A DNA stretch of 64,000 nucleotides from Rhynchopus sp. YZ270_cl-10 (GCA_964035575.1 OZ037898.1:682001-746000); one strand, 5' to 3'; positions 19,781-31,240 are shown, counted from the stretch's first letter. The notes: a model not told the origin generated them from the letters alone. Numbers and translations are program-made.

Positions 19781-20444
19781 TGTGTTACCGGCCGCGTACA
19801 TATTACGTCGCGTATTTATTACGGGGGGTACTTATTACGTCGCGTACTAATTAAGTCGCTTTTTGGGGGCCCGCGTGCCCAAAAAGCGACGTAATTAGTA
19901 CACACCGTAAGGTGAAAAAAGTGGGGGTAATCATGTTGGAACACAGCTGGTGTGGGCACATCACTGGGGGGAAACCACCAAACCCACACAATCCCGAAGT
20001 CATCGCAGACCGTGTGAGCGAGGGGGAGAACAAACCCAACACGCGGCGCGTGTAGACGGCACAGGGTAAGGTGGAAGAAATCGGTGAGAACTCTGCCACA
20101 GTGCGTCTAGTACCTCCACATGCGCAAGAGGAGTGGGAAGTGCCAATGAGTTCCTCAAATCCGCAATTTGAGCCATTCGTTCATATTTCAACGAACATTT
20201 TAAAAAAACTTTTGTTTGCATGTTGCAATCTCTGCCCAATGTAACCTTGTAAAGGGCCGAGGGCCAACACGCCAGCACCAAGAGAAATGCCAGACATCCT
20301 TCCCACTCACCTTGTCCGTAGATTTTGTTTTTCTTCAAAAAATTAATTACGTCGCACACTTATTACGTCGCGTACTAATTAAGTCGGTATTTGCCCTAAC
20401 CGACTTAATTAGTACGCGACGTAATATGTACGCGGCCGGTACAC
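19781..20444. mobile_element. Non-autonomous DNA element with ~32-bp terminal inverted repeats
   Basis: The left end (19781-19814) and right end (20412-20444) are inverted copies differing by one inserted base. Each end has a subterminal palindrome built from TTAATTAGTACGCGAC-like sequence (left around 19838-19905, right around 20362-20418). The element is about 0.66 kb and has no credible ORF. It begins just after the A-tract of a family-D stem-loop. I could not define a target duplication in the A-rich flank. Confidence 0.75.
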
Positions 20445-20605
20445 ATTTCGTCGATTACTCAATTAACCCCATGAGTCAAGCCAATAAGCTTCCTCTGAAC
20501 AGATAATCCGACATTTCAACACAACAGGGGTACGCTACCTATGCACTACTCCGTCAAGGGTGTGTGGTTGTTGTTGATATGAAAAAAACCAAAAAAAAAA
20601 AAAGA

Positions 20606-20658
20606 TAGTGGAGCACACTCTAGGGTGGCTACACTAATACAACCAAGTTTTCAAAAAA
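20606..20658 (+). repeat. Stem-loop family C
   Basis: TAGTGGAGC/GCTACACTA stem with one internal mismatch, inner CACTCTAGGGTG, tail ATACAACCAAGTTTTC plus A run. Confidence 0.82.
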
Positions 20659-20723
20659 AAGAGAAAAAAGGGGGCAACCGGTATAAGAGCCCTGTTGGCT
20701 TTCTATCTTTGTTTTTTTTTTTT

Positions 20724-20760
20724 AGATGTGTGTGTGTGCACGAGAGGCATATTCATTCTT
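20724..20760 (+). repeat. Stem-loop family A2
   Basis: GATGTGTGTGTGTGC, loop ACGAGAG, GCATATTCATTC. Confidence 0.75.
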
Positions 20761-21988
20761 CAAGTTATTTTTTTTTTTTTTTCTGAAAAGAACGAAAAAT
20801 GAAAAGAGTGTTTTTTTTTTTCTTCGCTTCTTTTGAGGGGGTTTTTGTGTGTGGAAAAGAGTCGGGGTACGGTAGAGCAGACATTTTGTTTTTTTTTTTC
20901 TTCATGAATTAATTTTCTTCATTTATTTTTATCAAAAAAAAATATGCAATTAAACGGGTAGTTCCGTTTGGACGTTTGGCGCATTTTTTTTTGTCTATTT
21001 TTTTTGTTTATGAAATTGAAAGTGCTTGGGTTTGTATGGCCGAGATGGAAGGGGAAAGTGTCAGCATTGCTGTGGGTTTTTTTTTTAAATTTTTTTTTGA
21101 GAAAAGAAGGAGGGGACAGCGATCTTTGTCGCTATCTACCCTATTGTGCATTGCATGGTAGTCTTGGTCGGTTGGACTCTGCCTTTGTTGATAATCCTGA
21201 ATTTTCTTGAATTATTCTTGACTTTCAGAAGTCAGGAAAAAGTCAAGAAATGGTCAAAATTGGGTGTCTTGAGTCTGGTCACAGTCGGGCAGACCACTAT
21301 GCATTTTTTTGCCTCATTTTTTTCATTTTTTTCTTTTTGATATTTTTGTTTTTGGTTCACAAACAAAAAATAAAAATACCCCAGATACATCGGACACCAG
21401 CTCCTCTCCCTTAACACTTCTGATAGGTGGTGAGATATTCCCTTCTGCCCCATCCCTCGTTGCCTGTTTGTTCATCCATATTTTTGTTGATAATGTGACA
21501 ACGGGATCCAGTCACCACATAGGTGGTCAATACTGCAAAGCGTCACCTTGCCCTGTCACCGGTTTTTTTTTGTTTTTTTTTTTGTAGTGAACCGTTTCCA
21601 AGGTTCTATTCTATAATATGAGGGTGTTGGTGTTGTTGTGGCTTTCCATACATCACCCCGAGACAGCGTTGTACAAGGTATGTGTCGAGTACATTAGATA
21701 TTGTGTGCAAGAGAGAGGCACATTATTTGAGAGAAGAAAAAAAAAAATACTGCTGAACCTCTTCTCCGGGGGGGGGACTATGGGATAGGGTTGTTAACTA
21801 TTCTGTTTTCCCAAAAAATTTTCTTCCAAATACTGGAATTGAAAGCAATCTTCAAAATCTTTCAAAAAAAAATACGTATCAGAAGGTGATTTACCTCTGG
21901 GAAAGCTTGGGTGGCCCCTCAAAAGGAAGGCACCTCAAAAGAAAAGAAAATTTCCGCGCGCGGTCCGTAAGGGGTTTAAAAAAAAAGT

Positions 21989-22057
21989 ACGGCTTTGGCC
22001 GACAATGAGTACAGATCGTTATCATAGTAGGTATAACGTGATTGTCGACAACAAAAG
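21989..22057 (+). repeat. Stem-loop family E
   Basis: GCCGACA/TGTCGAC outer stem, AATGAGTACAGATC, inner stem GTTAT/ATAAC, then GTGATTGTCGACAACAAAA. Compared with 11547, the inner stem is replaced entirely but still pairs. Confidence 0.82.
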
Positions 22058-23589
22058 AATGCCTCGGTAGACAAAAGGGGGGTATCCGGGCATTCTGAAG
22101 GGCAGACCAGACCCTCCACGCCAATGCATCTTCTCCCTTTACACCAAGGGCAAAAACTACTCCCCGTTCCACTAATATGATTTTTTTTGTGTGATATTGT
22201 TTTCCTCATTCTTTCAGTTCGTCTGCTTTTGTCCATTTTTTTTTTTTTTTGTACATTGATTGAAGAAGAAGGGAATTTAAAGAGAAGTGTCTACCCCTAT
22301 TTTTTTCCACAAAAAAAAGAGTTGCGCACATTTTTTTTCACATCCCCCCTTTTTTTTACTTTCCCACCCCCTTCCCCCTCCGTTACTGTTTCAGATTTGC
22401 TTTCTTGTTTTGACATTTTTTTTTTCTCTCCCCCAAAGATTGTGAAGATTGTCTAGGCAACTGCACTTAACAGATAAAAAAACAAAAACAAAAACAAAAA
22501 AAAATACAGAGAAAATACCAAACCAATTTTTTTTTCTCCCCCTTTTTCCACTCCCGTTCCCCATATTTCCCATTTCCCCATCCCCTTCCGTTTCTGGTTC
22601 AGATTTGCTTTCTTGTTCGTCGTTGTCGCTGTGGGAGGGAGGGGGTGAGGGAATAGGTATAGGTAACGGTAAATAATACGTGGAGGTTGGGATTCATTGC
22701 GAGTGACAGGTACACTGTTCTGATAGTCCTCCAAAAAAAAAGAAAAAAAGAAAAACTATTTAAAATGGGCTATTGAGGGGGAAGGGTGGGTGTGTTGAGG
22801 GTGGGAGAGGGTAGACAGCTTGTGTTATTGAATACCCCTTTTAATGGGTTCATAAAAAAACCCATTTTTAATTCCCTTTTATGGGTTTGCGGAGAGGGAA
22901 AAAAAAAGCGAAATTAGCACAAAGCAAAAAATATTAAAATAATAACAAAAAACTTCATGAAAAAAGCCCATTCAATTCTCCTCATCACAAAACAAACAAA
23001 ACGTGTAGGCCGTCTAGGGTGAGAGTCCTACACTGTCTTACAGTCAACAACCGACCTTTTTTTTCTTTTCTTTTTTTTTTTTGTCGATACCTTCTGAGTG
23101 GGAAAGGTGATTTTTATTTGTTTTTTCGTTAGGTAGTTTTTCCCTTTTCACATATTTTTTCCCAAAAAAAAGCAAAAAAAAAAAAAACAACAAAAAAATA
23201 TAAAAAAAAATACAAAAAAAGCAAACAAAAAATACAAAAAAAAAATACAAACAACAAAAAAAAACAAAAAAAAAAATACAAAAAAAAACCAAACAACAAC
23301 AACAAAAAAAAACAAAAAAAACACAAAAAAACAAAACAAAAAATCTTCTTTTATCGCCCTCATTTTTATTGATATCATTCCCCACTACATCCCACTGAAC
23401 TTTGTCAATAGTACCCTATGTCAAGAGTTCCCTCACCAACGCAAACCCCGCGGAAGAACCAAACACCCCATTGCTGTCCGCTGGTTGACCCGATGAACGA
23501 TGAGGTATTTCTTGCACAATTTTCAACTTCATTCTAATAAATATATTTCCCCCCCCGCCCAAATTAGCGACTCAGCCGGTCATACCAAG

Positions 23590-23618
23590 GTACACTGTTC
23601 ACGAGAGGGCTTTGTATT
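23590..23618 (+). repeat. Stem-loop family A3
   Basis: GTACACTGTTC, loop ACGAGAG, GGCTTTGTATTTCAAC. Confidence 0.78.
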
Positions 23619-23780
23619 TCAACTTTTTTTTGCGATAAACGAAAAAGTGTTTTCTTTATTTCATTTAACCGTCATATCCTGAAGTCGTTTTTTCTATTTC
23701 ATCCTCTACCTCCCACTTCACTCCTAGACCAGGTCCTCTTTCTCCCCCCACCTTCATTCCTTTTTTGTCTTTCCGATCTT

Positions 23781-24383
23781 ATGGAGGTGATCTTGGAGTT
23801 TGGATCTGAATCTGCGGTCGTAGAAATACAGGAACACTCTTTGCCTGCACTTCGGCGCACAGTGTGCGAGGTGTTCAAAGGCCTTGCCGTAGGTGGGTTT
23901 GATCTGAAGCACCGTGGTGCGGTGTGCGACGACGCCTTGGAGCTGGCGGGTGGGGATGTGGTGGAGGTTGTGCCCTCTGTGGCGGTGCAGGCAAGGGGGA
24001 GGTTGGAGGCGAAGGGGCTGCCGGTGAATGGTGACATGCTGTTAGCAGCGTCGCACTGCGGGCAGCTGGAGCTGTGCAGGCTGCTTCTCGAAGCAGGGAT
24101 CTCCCCAGACTCGAGCGATTCAGACCATCGGACCGGTCTCATGCTAGCGGCAAAAGGCGGCCACATCGCTGTCTGCCGTCTCCTCCTCAACCACGGCGCC
24201 GATGTCAACCTCCACGACGACAGTGCACTCACCTGCCTCACCCTCTCCCGCTGGTCCGGTCGACGTGAAGTCACCTCCCTCCTCCTCCAGCACGGTGCAG
24301 TCGACGATGTAATGTCTCCAATGATGAAGCCGCTCTCAACCCCAGCATGGATGCTGTTGGCTTGTCCAGCGGAGCATGTTTAA
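23781..24383 (+). CDS. Ubiquitin-like / ankyrin-repeat protein
   Basis: A single-exon frame of 200 residues with GC-rich composition. Residues 1-66 have the pattern of a ubiquitin-like fold: alternating hydrophobics in MEVILEFGSE, SLPALRRTV, an LKHRGAVCDD turn and LAGGDVVEVVPS. Ankyrin repeats follow at about 83-180 (LLAASHCGQLELCRLLLEAG, TGLMLAAKGGHIAVCRLLLN, then a degenerate LTLSRWSGRREVTSLLLQHG). Such proteins are adaptors; the Ubl part suggests contact with the ubiquitin or proteasome machinery, which is inference. No enzyme domain, signal peptide or membrane segment is visible. Upstream is a pyrimidine-rich leader; downstream the sequence becomes T-rich at once. It is one of three ankyrin genes in the window. 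Confidence 0.8.
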   Translation: MEVILEFGSESAVVEIQEHSLPALRRTVCEVFKGLAVGGFDLKHRGAVCDDALELAGGDVVEVVPSVAVQARGRLEAKGLPVNGDMLLAASHCGQLELCRLLLEAGISPDSSDSDHRTGLMLAAKGGHIAVCRLLLNHGADVNLHDDSALTCLTLSRWSGRREVTSLLLQHGAVDDVMSPMMKPLSTPAWMLLACPAEHV

Positions 24384-25114
24384 CCTTTTTTTTTTGCATA
24401 ATTTTCCGAAATAGAGTTTGCCTCATTTGTAAAATTCTCAAGATTTTTTTTTGCTTTTGCAACACTCTGGGGTTCGATAGCCCAGTGCCTGCGTCCTAGA
24501 GGCGTTTGCACTGTCAACCTCTCTTTTTTTGGGATATGGTACACAAATTCCAAGAAAAGCGAGGTGTCTACACGTCATCAATTATTCAAGAAAAGAAAGC
24601 CAAAAAAAAATAGAAGATTTTTCGGAGGGGTCTCATCTCTGCTTTCCAGCGGAGAGTCCCCACTGATATGCGTTGAATGGCAGAGCCACACAGTGTTTAC
24701 ACACAGTGGACGTCTGGGCCGTTGTTGTCTTGATTTGCATGTGGGTCTGTGCGCCAGACACTTTCATTATTTTCCAATTCCGAATCGTTGAGATTCCACC
24801 CAATTACGAAGCCATTCATATCCACGAAAATGACAAACCAATCCAGTTTTGTTCCGTCTCACCGTTCATCCGTATCGCCAAAGCGCCCCTTCTCTTTCAC
24901 CTTTGCGTCCACATCGCGCTGTCTGTTTGCATCATCTCAAGGCGTTGCCCTGTTTCTTCAACAAGCATCCCTCATCCCCCACCTCTCACCCAACCCCTGC
25001 TCAGCTCCCCAAAGCACCCCCCCTCCTAAACGTTCTCTTCTCTTTCTCTCTCACCTTCCCTCTTCCCCCCTTCCCCTCCCCCTTCACCTCCCCTCCCCTC
25101 CCCTCCCTTCTCAT
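24384..25114. other. Gene-free spacer with pyrimidine-rich leader
   Basis: Contains a family-B stem-loop (24464-24520). The last ~230 bp before the next start is almost pure pyrimidine (strongest 25027-25110). Open frames extend through it into the next gene, but their composition is not protein-like. Confidence 0.55.
24464..24520 (+). repeat. Stem-loop family B
   Basis: CTCTGGGGTTCGATAGCCC, AGTGCCTGCGTCCTAGAGGC, GTTTGCACTGTCAACCTCT. Hairpin 1 is shortened. Confidence 0.75.
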
Positions 25115-26242
25115 ATGGACAAACTCTTCGCAAAAGCCAGTCGCGGGAATATACGACCTGGCAATCATTCACCCAGCGAGAAGGCCCAACTCGAACTCCG
25201 TGAGGTCCAGAGAGAGGTGGAGGACCTGCGAACACGGCACGGATCATTATCTTTGGAGGTGCAGGCACAACGTGAACACGTGTACCTCACACTACGCCAC
25301 GTACGTGCCCAGAGGGAGGTCCTCCAGCATATGCTGGAGGAGCACCAAAGCGCGCCCCTCTCCTACTACTTAGTGGACAACCCGCTGATGGAGAAGGCAG
25401 CACCAGGCAGCAGCGACAGTGCCTTTGTCGGTGAGATTGCGGGGCGCACCATTACAATACTGGACGAAGCAGCGGCGAGCATTGCGGAGACCTACGAACG
25501 GCTTGAGGTCATTGCAGACTGCACTGCGTTGGATGTCTTGGCACCTCGCTTTCAAGACTCCCAAACGGTCTTGGGTGACTGCGCTGTCATGCGGGCCAGC
25601 CTTGACACCGCACAATCCGAAGCAACCCGCGCAAAGCAAGAATCCAAACGCCTTGCCGCAGCCCTCAGAAAGGTTCAAGTACAATGGTCCGCTGCTGCAC
25701 TGTCCTCAGGGATTCGCCCAGCTCCGCAAGGAACACTACCGTCGCTTCTCCCCACGCAGGCATTGAATTGGGCACCTACGACGCAAATACAGACCTCAGC
25801 AAAACTCAATATTGTCCATTTGGCAGAGATTTCGGAGGAGTTAAAGCCACGTCCCCCGATGAGGGTGACCCCAGGTAGCAAAATAAAACGGATGTACGGA
25901 AAGAAGCGGGGCACACCTCGGCGGGAGGAGGAGGAGGTAGTAGAGGGGGGCGGCGACGGTGGGGGTAGGGGTGGGGGTGTTGTGCAAGGCATCCGTCTGT
26001 ATCTTTCGGCATTCTGTGCGGATGTGGCACTGCTGCTACACCGTTTCCGCGAGGTCTGTGGTCGTGACCATTCAGAAGCATGTCGCCTCCTGTCTGCGCC
26101 ACCCTTCTTCACACGAGACAAAGTCTCGCACAACATGTTAGTAAGCGCGCACTTCAAAAACCCCTTTCAAGAAGAAATGACAATGATCGCAGATGTCTAC
26201 AACGCAGTGCTCGGGTCGCTTCTCTTTGCGTTAAAGAAATGA
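25115..26242 (+). CDS. Coiled-coil protein, unknown function
   Basis: A 375-residue single-exon frame. The ATG at 25115 is chosen because the upstream in-frame sequence is a translated polypyrimidine leader. Residues about 25-80 form a clear heptad coiled coil (LELREVQREVEDLRTRH, ALRKVQV later), and a second helical stretch covers about 165-195. A Glu/Gly-rich low-complexity insert (EEEEVVEGGGDGGGRGGG) at about 270-290 separates a helical C-terminal part (YLSAFCADVALLLHRFREVC). No signal peptide, membrane span or enzyme motif is seen. The shape suggests a cytoskeletal or trafficking scaffold, but I do not recognise the family. Confidence 0.7.
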   Translation: MDKLFAKASRGNIRPGNHSPSEKAQLELREVQREVEDLRTRHGSLSLEVQAQREHVYLTLRHVRAQREVLQHMLEEHQSAPLSYYLVDNPLMEKAAPGSSDSAFVGEIAGRTITILDEAAASIAETYERLEVIADCTALDVLAPRFQDSQTVLGDCAVMRASLDTAQSEATRAKQESKRLAAALRKVQVQWSAAALSSGIRPAPQGTLPSLLPTQALNWAPTTQIQTSAKLNIVHLAEISEELKPRPPMRVTPGSKIKRMYGKKRGTPRREEEEVVEGGGDGGGRGGGVVQGIRLYLSAFCADVALLLHRFREVCGRDHSEACRLLSAPPFFTRDKVSHNMLVSAHFKNPFQEEMTMIADVYNAVLGSLLFALKK

Positions 26243-27161
26243 GACTGCAGAAGGGGTCTGTCATTGTGGGTGTGTGTTTGAAAAACACTGTTTGGGCAGA
26301 ACCGCGGGCTCTTGAGTGGAACATCGTCCAGGATGGCGTAGCAATACTGTGCGGAATGCTGTCCACATTTGAAAAATGTTTGGGGGCATGCGTGTCGATA
26401 AGAGAAGCGGTCGTGGAGAGGGGGTGGTGGTGGTGGTGATACCGTGTGATGTATGTATTACCAAGATGGGAACAGTGAGCAGCGAGAGGGTTACGTTCAT
26501 CCGAATGTTCTCTTTTGTGTTGGGAGTCAGGCATATCAGATGCCAACCTCGAAAAGTCATGGACGTAGGACTGCATGGTTGGGGCACCACCCCGGTGCAC
26601 CGACCCGGTGCCAGCACACGGTACACTGTCACGAGAGGGCCTTGTATTTTCAAGTCAAATTTACATTATTTGCAAAGATGTCGGGGACCTCTGTGGAGGG
26701 GGCAGTCTCGCATCTTTTCTTCAAGTTTTGTTTCTTTCTTCAGTGCCTGCAGCTGCCGGTATCCGGTATGCGCACTTAGCTATTTTTTTCCCTCCCCACC
26801 AAGTTTCCAACCCAGTGTGTCGCCCGCACGACAAACGATAGTAACCAAATGAGCACCCACATTCCATCTTTCACAACAACTCTTCTCAAAACAAAGCCCT
26901 TTTTTTTCTATTCTCCTGAATTGGAAAAAAAAAATGCCATCTAACCTCCTTTTTGCTCTCAACCCCTACCCCCCCTTCCTCTTACGAGAAAGGTCTCCGG
27001 GTTATACGGGAGCACAAAACATACGTTATGACAAAATTCTCAGAAATCCTCCTCTCTCTCCCCCCTTCATTTTTCACAAGACTGCAAAACCCCTTTACAA
27101 CATTAGACTCATTTTTTTACCTCCTTTTTTTGTGTTCTCTTTTGCACTACTGTATCATCTT
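26243..27161. other. Gene-free spacer
   Basis: Holds a degenerate family-A-like hairpin around 26461-26498 (loop GCGAGAG) and a clear family-A3 stem-loop at 26621-26650, followed by T- and C-rich sequence. No coding frame is supported. Confidence 0.5.
26621..26650 (+). repeat. Stem-loop family A3
   Basis: GTACACTGTC, loop ACGAGAG, GGCCTTGTATTTTCAAG. Confidence 0.78.
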
Positions 27162-27830
27162 ATGACTGAGGGGTCTCATATTCATACGGAAGGATGTTCA
27201 TGCTTGCAGAGGGCAGCCCCTTTGCAGCAGACTGTTGAAGAGATGGAGTGGGATCGGGGGATATGGTGTGCAGTAGTGTCAGGACAGATTGCGAAGGTGG
27301 AAACCTTTTTGCGTACTGATGCAGGTCGTTGGCTTGAAGCGCGGGATGGGGCGGGGTACACCGCGCTGCACTATGCATCAAGCAATGGACGAGAGGAGAT
27401 TGCCCGGCTCCTTCTCTCACGTGGTTGCAACGCATCCCCGACCACACCATCCGGCCGCACGCCACTCCACAAAGCTGCATCCAACGACCACGCCCCGGTC
27501 ATCTCCACCCTCCTCCAGCACGGTGGCGACCCTTCCCTCCACGATGCAGATGGTACCTACCCGATTCATGATACCCCCATCAATTCGCATTCAGAACGGC
27601 TCTTAACCGCTTTACCACATTACCCTTCACGCTCTACTCCAAAGATACCAAAAATTCGGAAAGAAGAAGACCAAAATCCAAATCCAAAAGGAGAAAAGAA
27701 ACAAGAAGAAAGGGAGGAGGAAGAGAAGGAGAAGGGAAAAGAGGAGGAAGAGGAGAAGGAAAAAAGGTCGGTACAAAGCAATGCAAGGGTCTCTCATAGA
27801 GGGTGGGGGTCCTCGTTGTTTGCGGCGTGA
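27162..27830 (+). CDS. Ankyrin-repeat protein with acidic/basic tail
   Basis: A 222-residue frame from ATG 27162. An in-frame ATG at 27243 (MEWDRG) is an alternative start directly before the first repeat-like helix. Ankyrin repeats cover about residues 30-145: IWCAVVSGQIAKVETFLRTD, YTALHYASSNGREEIARLLL, RTPLHKAASNDHAPVISTLL, then a shorter YPIHDTP unit. The C-terminal third is a charged, low-complexity Glu/Lys stretch, translated from a purine-rich run, ending in GWGSSLFAA. The repeats form a protein-binding surface; partner and location are unknown. No membrane or signal segment is credible. Confidence 0.72.
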   Translation: MTEGSHIHTEGCSCLQRAAPLQQTVEEMEWDRGIWCAVVSGQIAKVETFLRTDAGRWLEARDGAGYTALHYASSNGREEIARLLLSRGCNASPTTPSGRTPLHKAASNDHAPVISTLLQHGGDPSLHDADGTYPIHDTPINSHSERLLTALPHYPSRSTPKIPKIRKEEDQNPNPKGEKKQEEREEEEKEKGKEEEEEKEKRSVQSNARVSHRGWGSSLFAA

Positions 27831-28386
27831 AAAAAGGGAGGGGAGGAAGAGAATGTGAAAAATGACGTTGTGTGGGTATTTTGTTGCCACTTCTTCAAAA
27901 AAAAAAAGCATTGGAGCTTGAAGAGGTGGCAGCTACACTAATTCCAACAATGATTCCAAAAAAAAAAAAATGTTTCTCCCTCATAGATAGGTCGTAGAAA
28001 TATCGGTTTTTGTGGTGGTCGTTCTTTTGTGGGGGGTGGTGGTGTGTCTTCTTTTCCTTTGCCTCTGATAGACGGTATAAAAACAATTTCGCAGAGTTTT
28101 GATGTGATTCCTCACTCGACGCAAAGAATTCGGGGGATCAAAAAAACGTTATAGTGGAGCACACTCTACGGGTGGCTACACTAAATACAACCAAGTTTTC
28201 AAAAAAACGATATCTTCTTTTCATACAACAACAATCCCCATTTCCATCTTTCCATCCTTTTTTTTTTTTTTTTTTCCAGCCAAAAAACAGGGGGAAACAC
28301 TACACACTACCTTCCTTTCCCCCCTTTTTCGCACAAAGTTCTCTTCTTCCTCTTCTTTCTTCTTTCTCTCTTCTCTCTCCCCCACT
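27831..28386. other. Gene-free spacer with stem-loops
   Basis: Contains a weak C/D-type element (27910-27960) and a good family-C element (28151-28200), followed by a pyrimidine-rich leader into the next gene. Confidence 0.55.
28151..28200 (+). repeat. Stem-loop family C
   Basis: TAGTGGAGC/GCTACACTA with inner CACTCTACGGGTG, tail AATACAACCAAGTTTTC plus A run. Confidence 0.82.
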
Positions 28387-31240
28387 ATGTCCTTCCTCAA
28401 CCGGATAAACCCTTGGGGAGAGAAGAAGCCTGATGCGCATAACCCGTATGCAGTGGATGCAGCAGAGGGTTCGCATGATCCTTTTGCGAGCGCGGTGGCA
28501 CCGCAGAAGAAGGAGGGTGCAGCGGCGGCAGCTACCACGGCAGAGGCAGATGTGAAGCCGACAGCTACACGGAAGAGATGGCCATGGAACGGCAAGAAGG
28601 ACACAGAGGTTTCCGAAACGCTTAAATCCAATCTGACCACCCCGCTGGACCAGGTCCTCCGTGATGAAGGTTCCGTCGCGCTTATGGCGCTGCTTGAAGG
28701 AGAATGGGTGCTGTTCCGTACTGCAGATGTCGTAGGGGAAGAACTACCACGGTACACAATACATGACGCAATTCTAAAAGAAATCCCGTTCGAAAGCGAC
28801 TCGAACGAAGAAACACAACGGAAGCTCAACAAAAAAACGGCGCTCAACCAAACCGCAGAAGGGGTCTATTTTGAAAGAGAATTGGACCAAGATATGGAGG
28901 GGTCCGCTATACACGACGACGCGAAAATGGTAGTCAAAAAGTCTGTTGTGATGCAGAAAAGCCATTCTAAGGTGTTACTCTGGTCTGACGGAGAAACCTG
29001 GCAGCGGCCTTACACAGAACTCCCTCCGGTACCCCCTGTGGACGAACGGAACAGCCAATACGCACAGGCCTCCACCGCAGTACCACTGGACGGATCAACA
29101 CCACCACCACCCAAGAATATGGCCGCCTTTCCAGACGCGGTTTCAGTCTCCTGCTTCGATAAACACGATGTAGACGGAGTATACACTGCAAGCGGTCACG
29201 AAAAGATGAACGGTCTCCCCGTCTACTGTAGTGCCCGCAAGAGACTCTATTCCGGAAAGGACGGAAAATGGATGTTCTCCTCCATCCTCAAAATGAGCAG
29301 AGATTTGTGCGTTGTGATTTCAGTTCTTCCGCATAATGGCGCACCCCCTGATCAAATGGCCTCATGGGAGTTCTATGATGGGCAGAAGAAAGTGAAGAAT
29401 GTTGTGCAGGATGTGTGGAGTCCGTGTACATTGATGTCGGTTCAGAGAATGACGAAGGATGACATCGAAAATAAGAGGTTTGTTGCGCCACGTAAACCGA
29501 TTAGTGGGTCTGTCAGGCAGAAGATCGGGAGTGATGTGGCGGAGTCGCAAAAAGTGGTGCAGAGGGTGTTGAAGAGCGACGCGGATTTAGATGGGGATGA
29601 AATTCGATTGGTCCTTGAGGTCTTTTTTGAAACCCAATCTGCGCCCGACGGAGAGCGTGAAGACGCGGTGATTGAGAACCTCCACGGCTACGTAACATCG
29701 CAAAAGGCAACCCTCAGCACCATCCTCTCCACCCTCTGCAAAAAAATGCTCGTCAAAGACCCACGCTGGACAACGACCTCCCTCAACACATACCTCAAGA
29801 ATGTGCATTACTACCTCCTCAAGCTCTTCTTTGCCACGTACGACGCAAACGCGCTAGCAACAGCGGACAGCCTGATGGAGGACATCGAGTTAGGGAGGTA
29901 CTCCTTCCCGCAGGTCCTCAAGCAGATCTGTGAGAAGTGGGAGGGCAAAGGGGCGGTACTGCAGGATTGGAGTGCGCCCTTCCCGGCAGGGGCGAGGATC
30001 GGGTTCCAGCCGAAGGATGCGGGGAATGCGGTATGCAGTGTTCTTTTAGTTTGGGTTTGAAGTAATTTGTTGACATTTTCTATGAAATTAAAATGAAACC
30101 AACAGACGTTGCCATTGAAGCTCCGCCGCGTCAGCGTCCTGCTCGCAAAGAAGCTGTCAATCAAATTGCCTCAGAGGAATATTCCGAAGGAAAAGCCGAG
30201 GGTGAAGCCTGCGTCGAAGCCGGTTGCTGCTCCTGCACAGCCTGCAGAGAAGAAGGATAAGAAGGAGAAGAAGGAGAAGGGGACGAAGTCAGCAATGCAC
30301 GCATTGGCGAAGATCGAGAAGGCAGCACGCCTGGAGATCGCACAGGAGCACCACACGTCGTTGCTGTCAACGGTTCTGCCCCAGCGGGCCTCCCTCTGCC
30401 TCGGCGTGATGGCGCTCAACCAGAAGGAGCTCGTCTCCTCGATCCAGACCCTCGAGTCGCACACTGCAAGCGGCGAGGAGCCCCCCGAAGAAGTCTCAGG
30501 GCTCTACCTCCGCAGGTGCTCCTCTCTCAAGCAGTCTGTCATTGTATGTAGAAAAGGCCACTCCTCCTCCCCGATTTTTTTAGAAGTAGCAAAGTTTTAA
30601 AAAAATGTTTCAAACTTTTTTTTCCTCCGGGGAAAGTAACAAAGTGACCCCATTTTTTTCATTCATTTTTCTTGTATATTTACTTCTTTACACCGAAATG
30701 GAGTGTTTTCAGCACCACTATTTTGAATTTTTCTCTTTTTTTCAGGCCTCCGAGTTGGCAGCCTCGTTGTGTGCTATGCCTGAGTCATTGTCCGCGATGG
30801 TTACCAAGTCAAAGAGGAACTTGGCAGTACTTGCGGACAGCGAGGGGGCTGTGGACGAGCTGCTGCAGAAGAAGCACGACTGTGAGGAGAAGATCAGCGC
30901 CACCTCCGCGACCATAAAGGAGCTCGTCGGGCAGCTCTCGGACGACAACGAAAACAGCGACGCCAAGGAAGAGCTGCAGCGTCTCAACTCTGAGTTTACA
31001 TCGCTCAATGAATCATGCAACTCTCTCGAAAGATCAATTCTCGAACGTGCCGGGAACTCTCCTCTCCACGCTTGGCGAGTAACTGCGGACAAAACAAAGA
31101 ACCCAACTCCTGCAGAAGACACCCCAGCTGACCCCAAAACAACCGACGAACCCACCGACAACGGGGAAAAAAAGAAGAAAAAACATAAATCGAAAAAGAA
31201 CAAAAAAGAAAAAAGTGGGGAGGGAGGAGGGGCTGATTGA
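28387..31240 (+). CDS. Large hydrophilic protein, unknown function (three exons)
   Basis: Exons are 28387-30030, 30106-30543 and 30746-31240, joined in phase 0 (donors GTATGC and GTATGT; acceptors CAACAG and TTTCAG), giving 858 residues. The first 75 residues are Ala/Lys-rich and probably disordered. About 275-315 has a compact motif (VDGVYTASGHEKMNGLPVYC ... LYSGKDGKWMF) that looks like a small beta domain. Residues ~400-545 are helical (VLKSDADLDGDEIRLVLEVF ... LKNVHYYLLKLFFATYDANA). Exon 2 begins basic and has a Lys-rich linker. Exon 3 encodes a coiled coil (VDELLQKKHDCEEKIS, ELQRLNSEFTSLNESCNSLE) and a Lys-rich tail. No catalytic motif, signal peptide or membrane span is visible. I do not recognise a family. 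Intron 1 is only 75 nt. Confidence 0.75.

Larger units (their letters stand above)
12942..23780. other. 10.8-kb gene-free repeat region
   Basis: I see no supported gene in this stretch. Long open frames across the GAA tracts encode only Ser, Glu, Lys or Leu homopolymers and are artefacts of the repeat. The region holds many stem-loop elements (families A, B, C/D, E, F), a poly-C run at about 13588-13604, a GT tract near 14609-14632, C-rich tracts around 15736-15790, a copy of repeat R (18145-18330), GC-rich hairpins near 18450-18580, the 19781-20444 inverted-repeat element, and A-rich low complexity at 23165-23345. A perfect hairpin (12957-12982) sits just after the kinase stop and may mark its 3' end. 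Confidence 0.65.

Noticed and set aside
20000-20506. Minus- and plus-strand frames inside the 19781-20444 element
   Set aside because: Short, overlapping on both strands and without transposase-like motifs.
23044-23385. Phe/Cys-rich minus-strand frames resembling a membrane protein
   Set aside because: They translate an A-rich low-complexity tract; hydrophobicity is a by-product of TTT and TTC codons.
24749-25114. In-frame extension upstream of the coiled-coil gene
   Set aside because: It is a translated polypyrimidine leader (Ser/Pro/Leu-rich) with no protein-like pattern; ATG 25115 is preferred.
26934-27161. In-frame extension upstream of the 27162 ankyrin gene
   Set aside because: AT-rich and T-tract-derived composition; the ankyrin part begins well after 27162.
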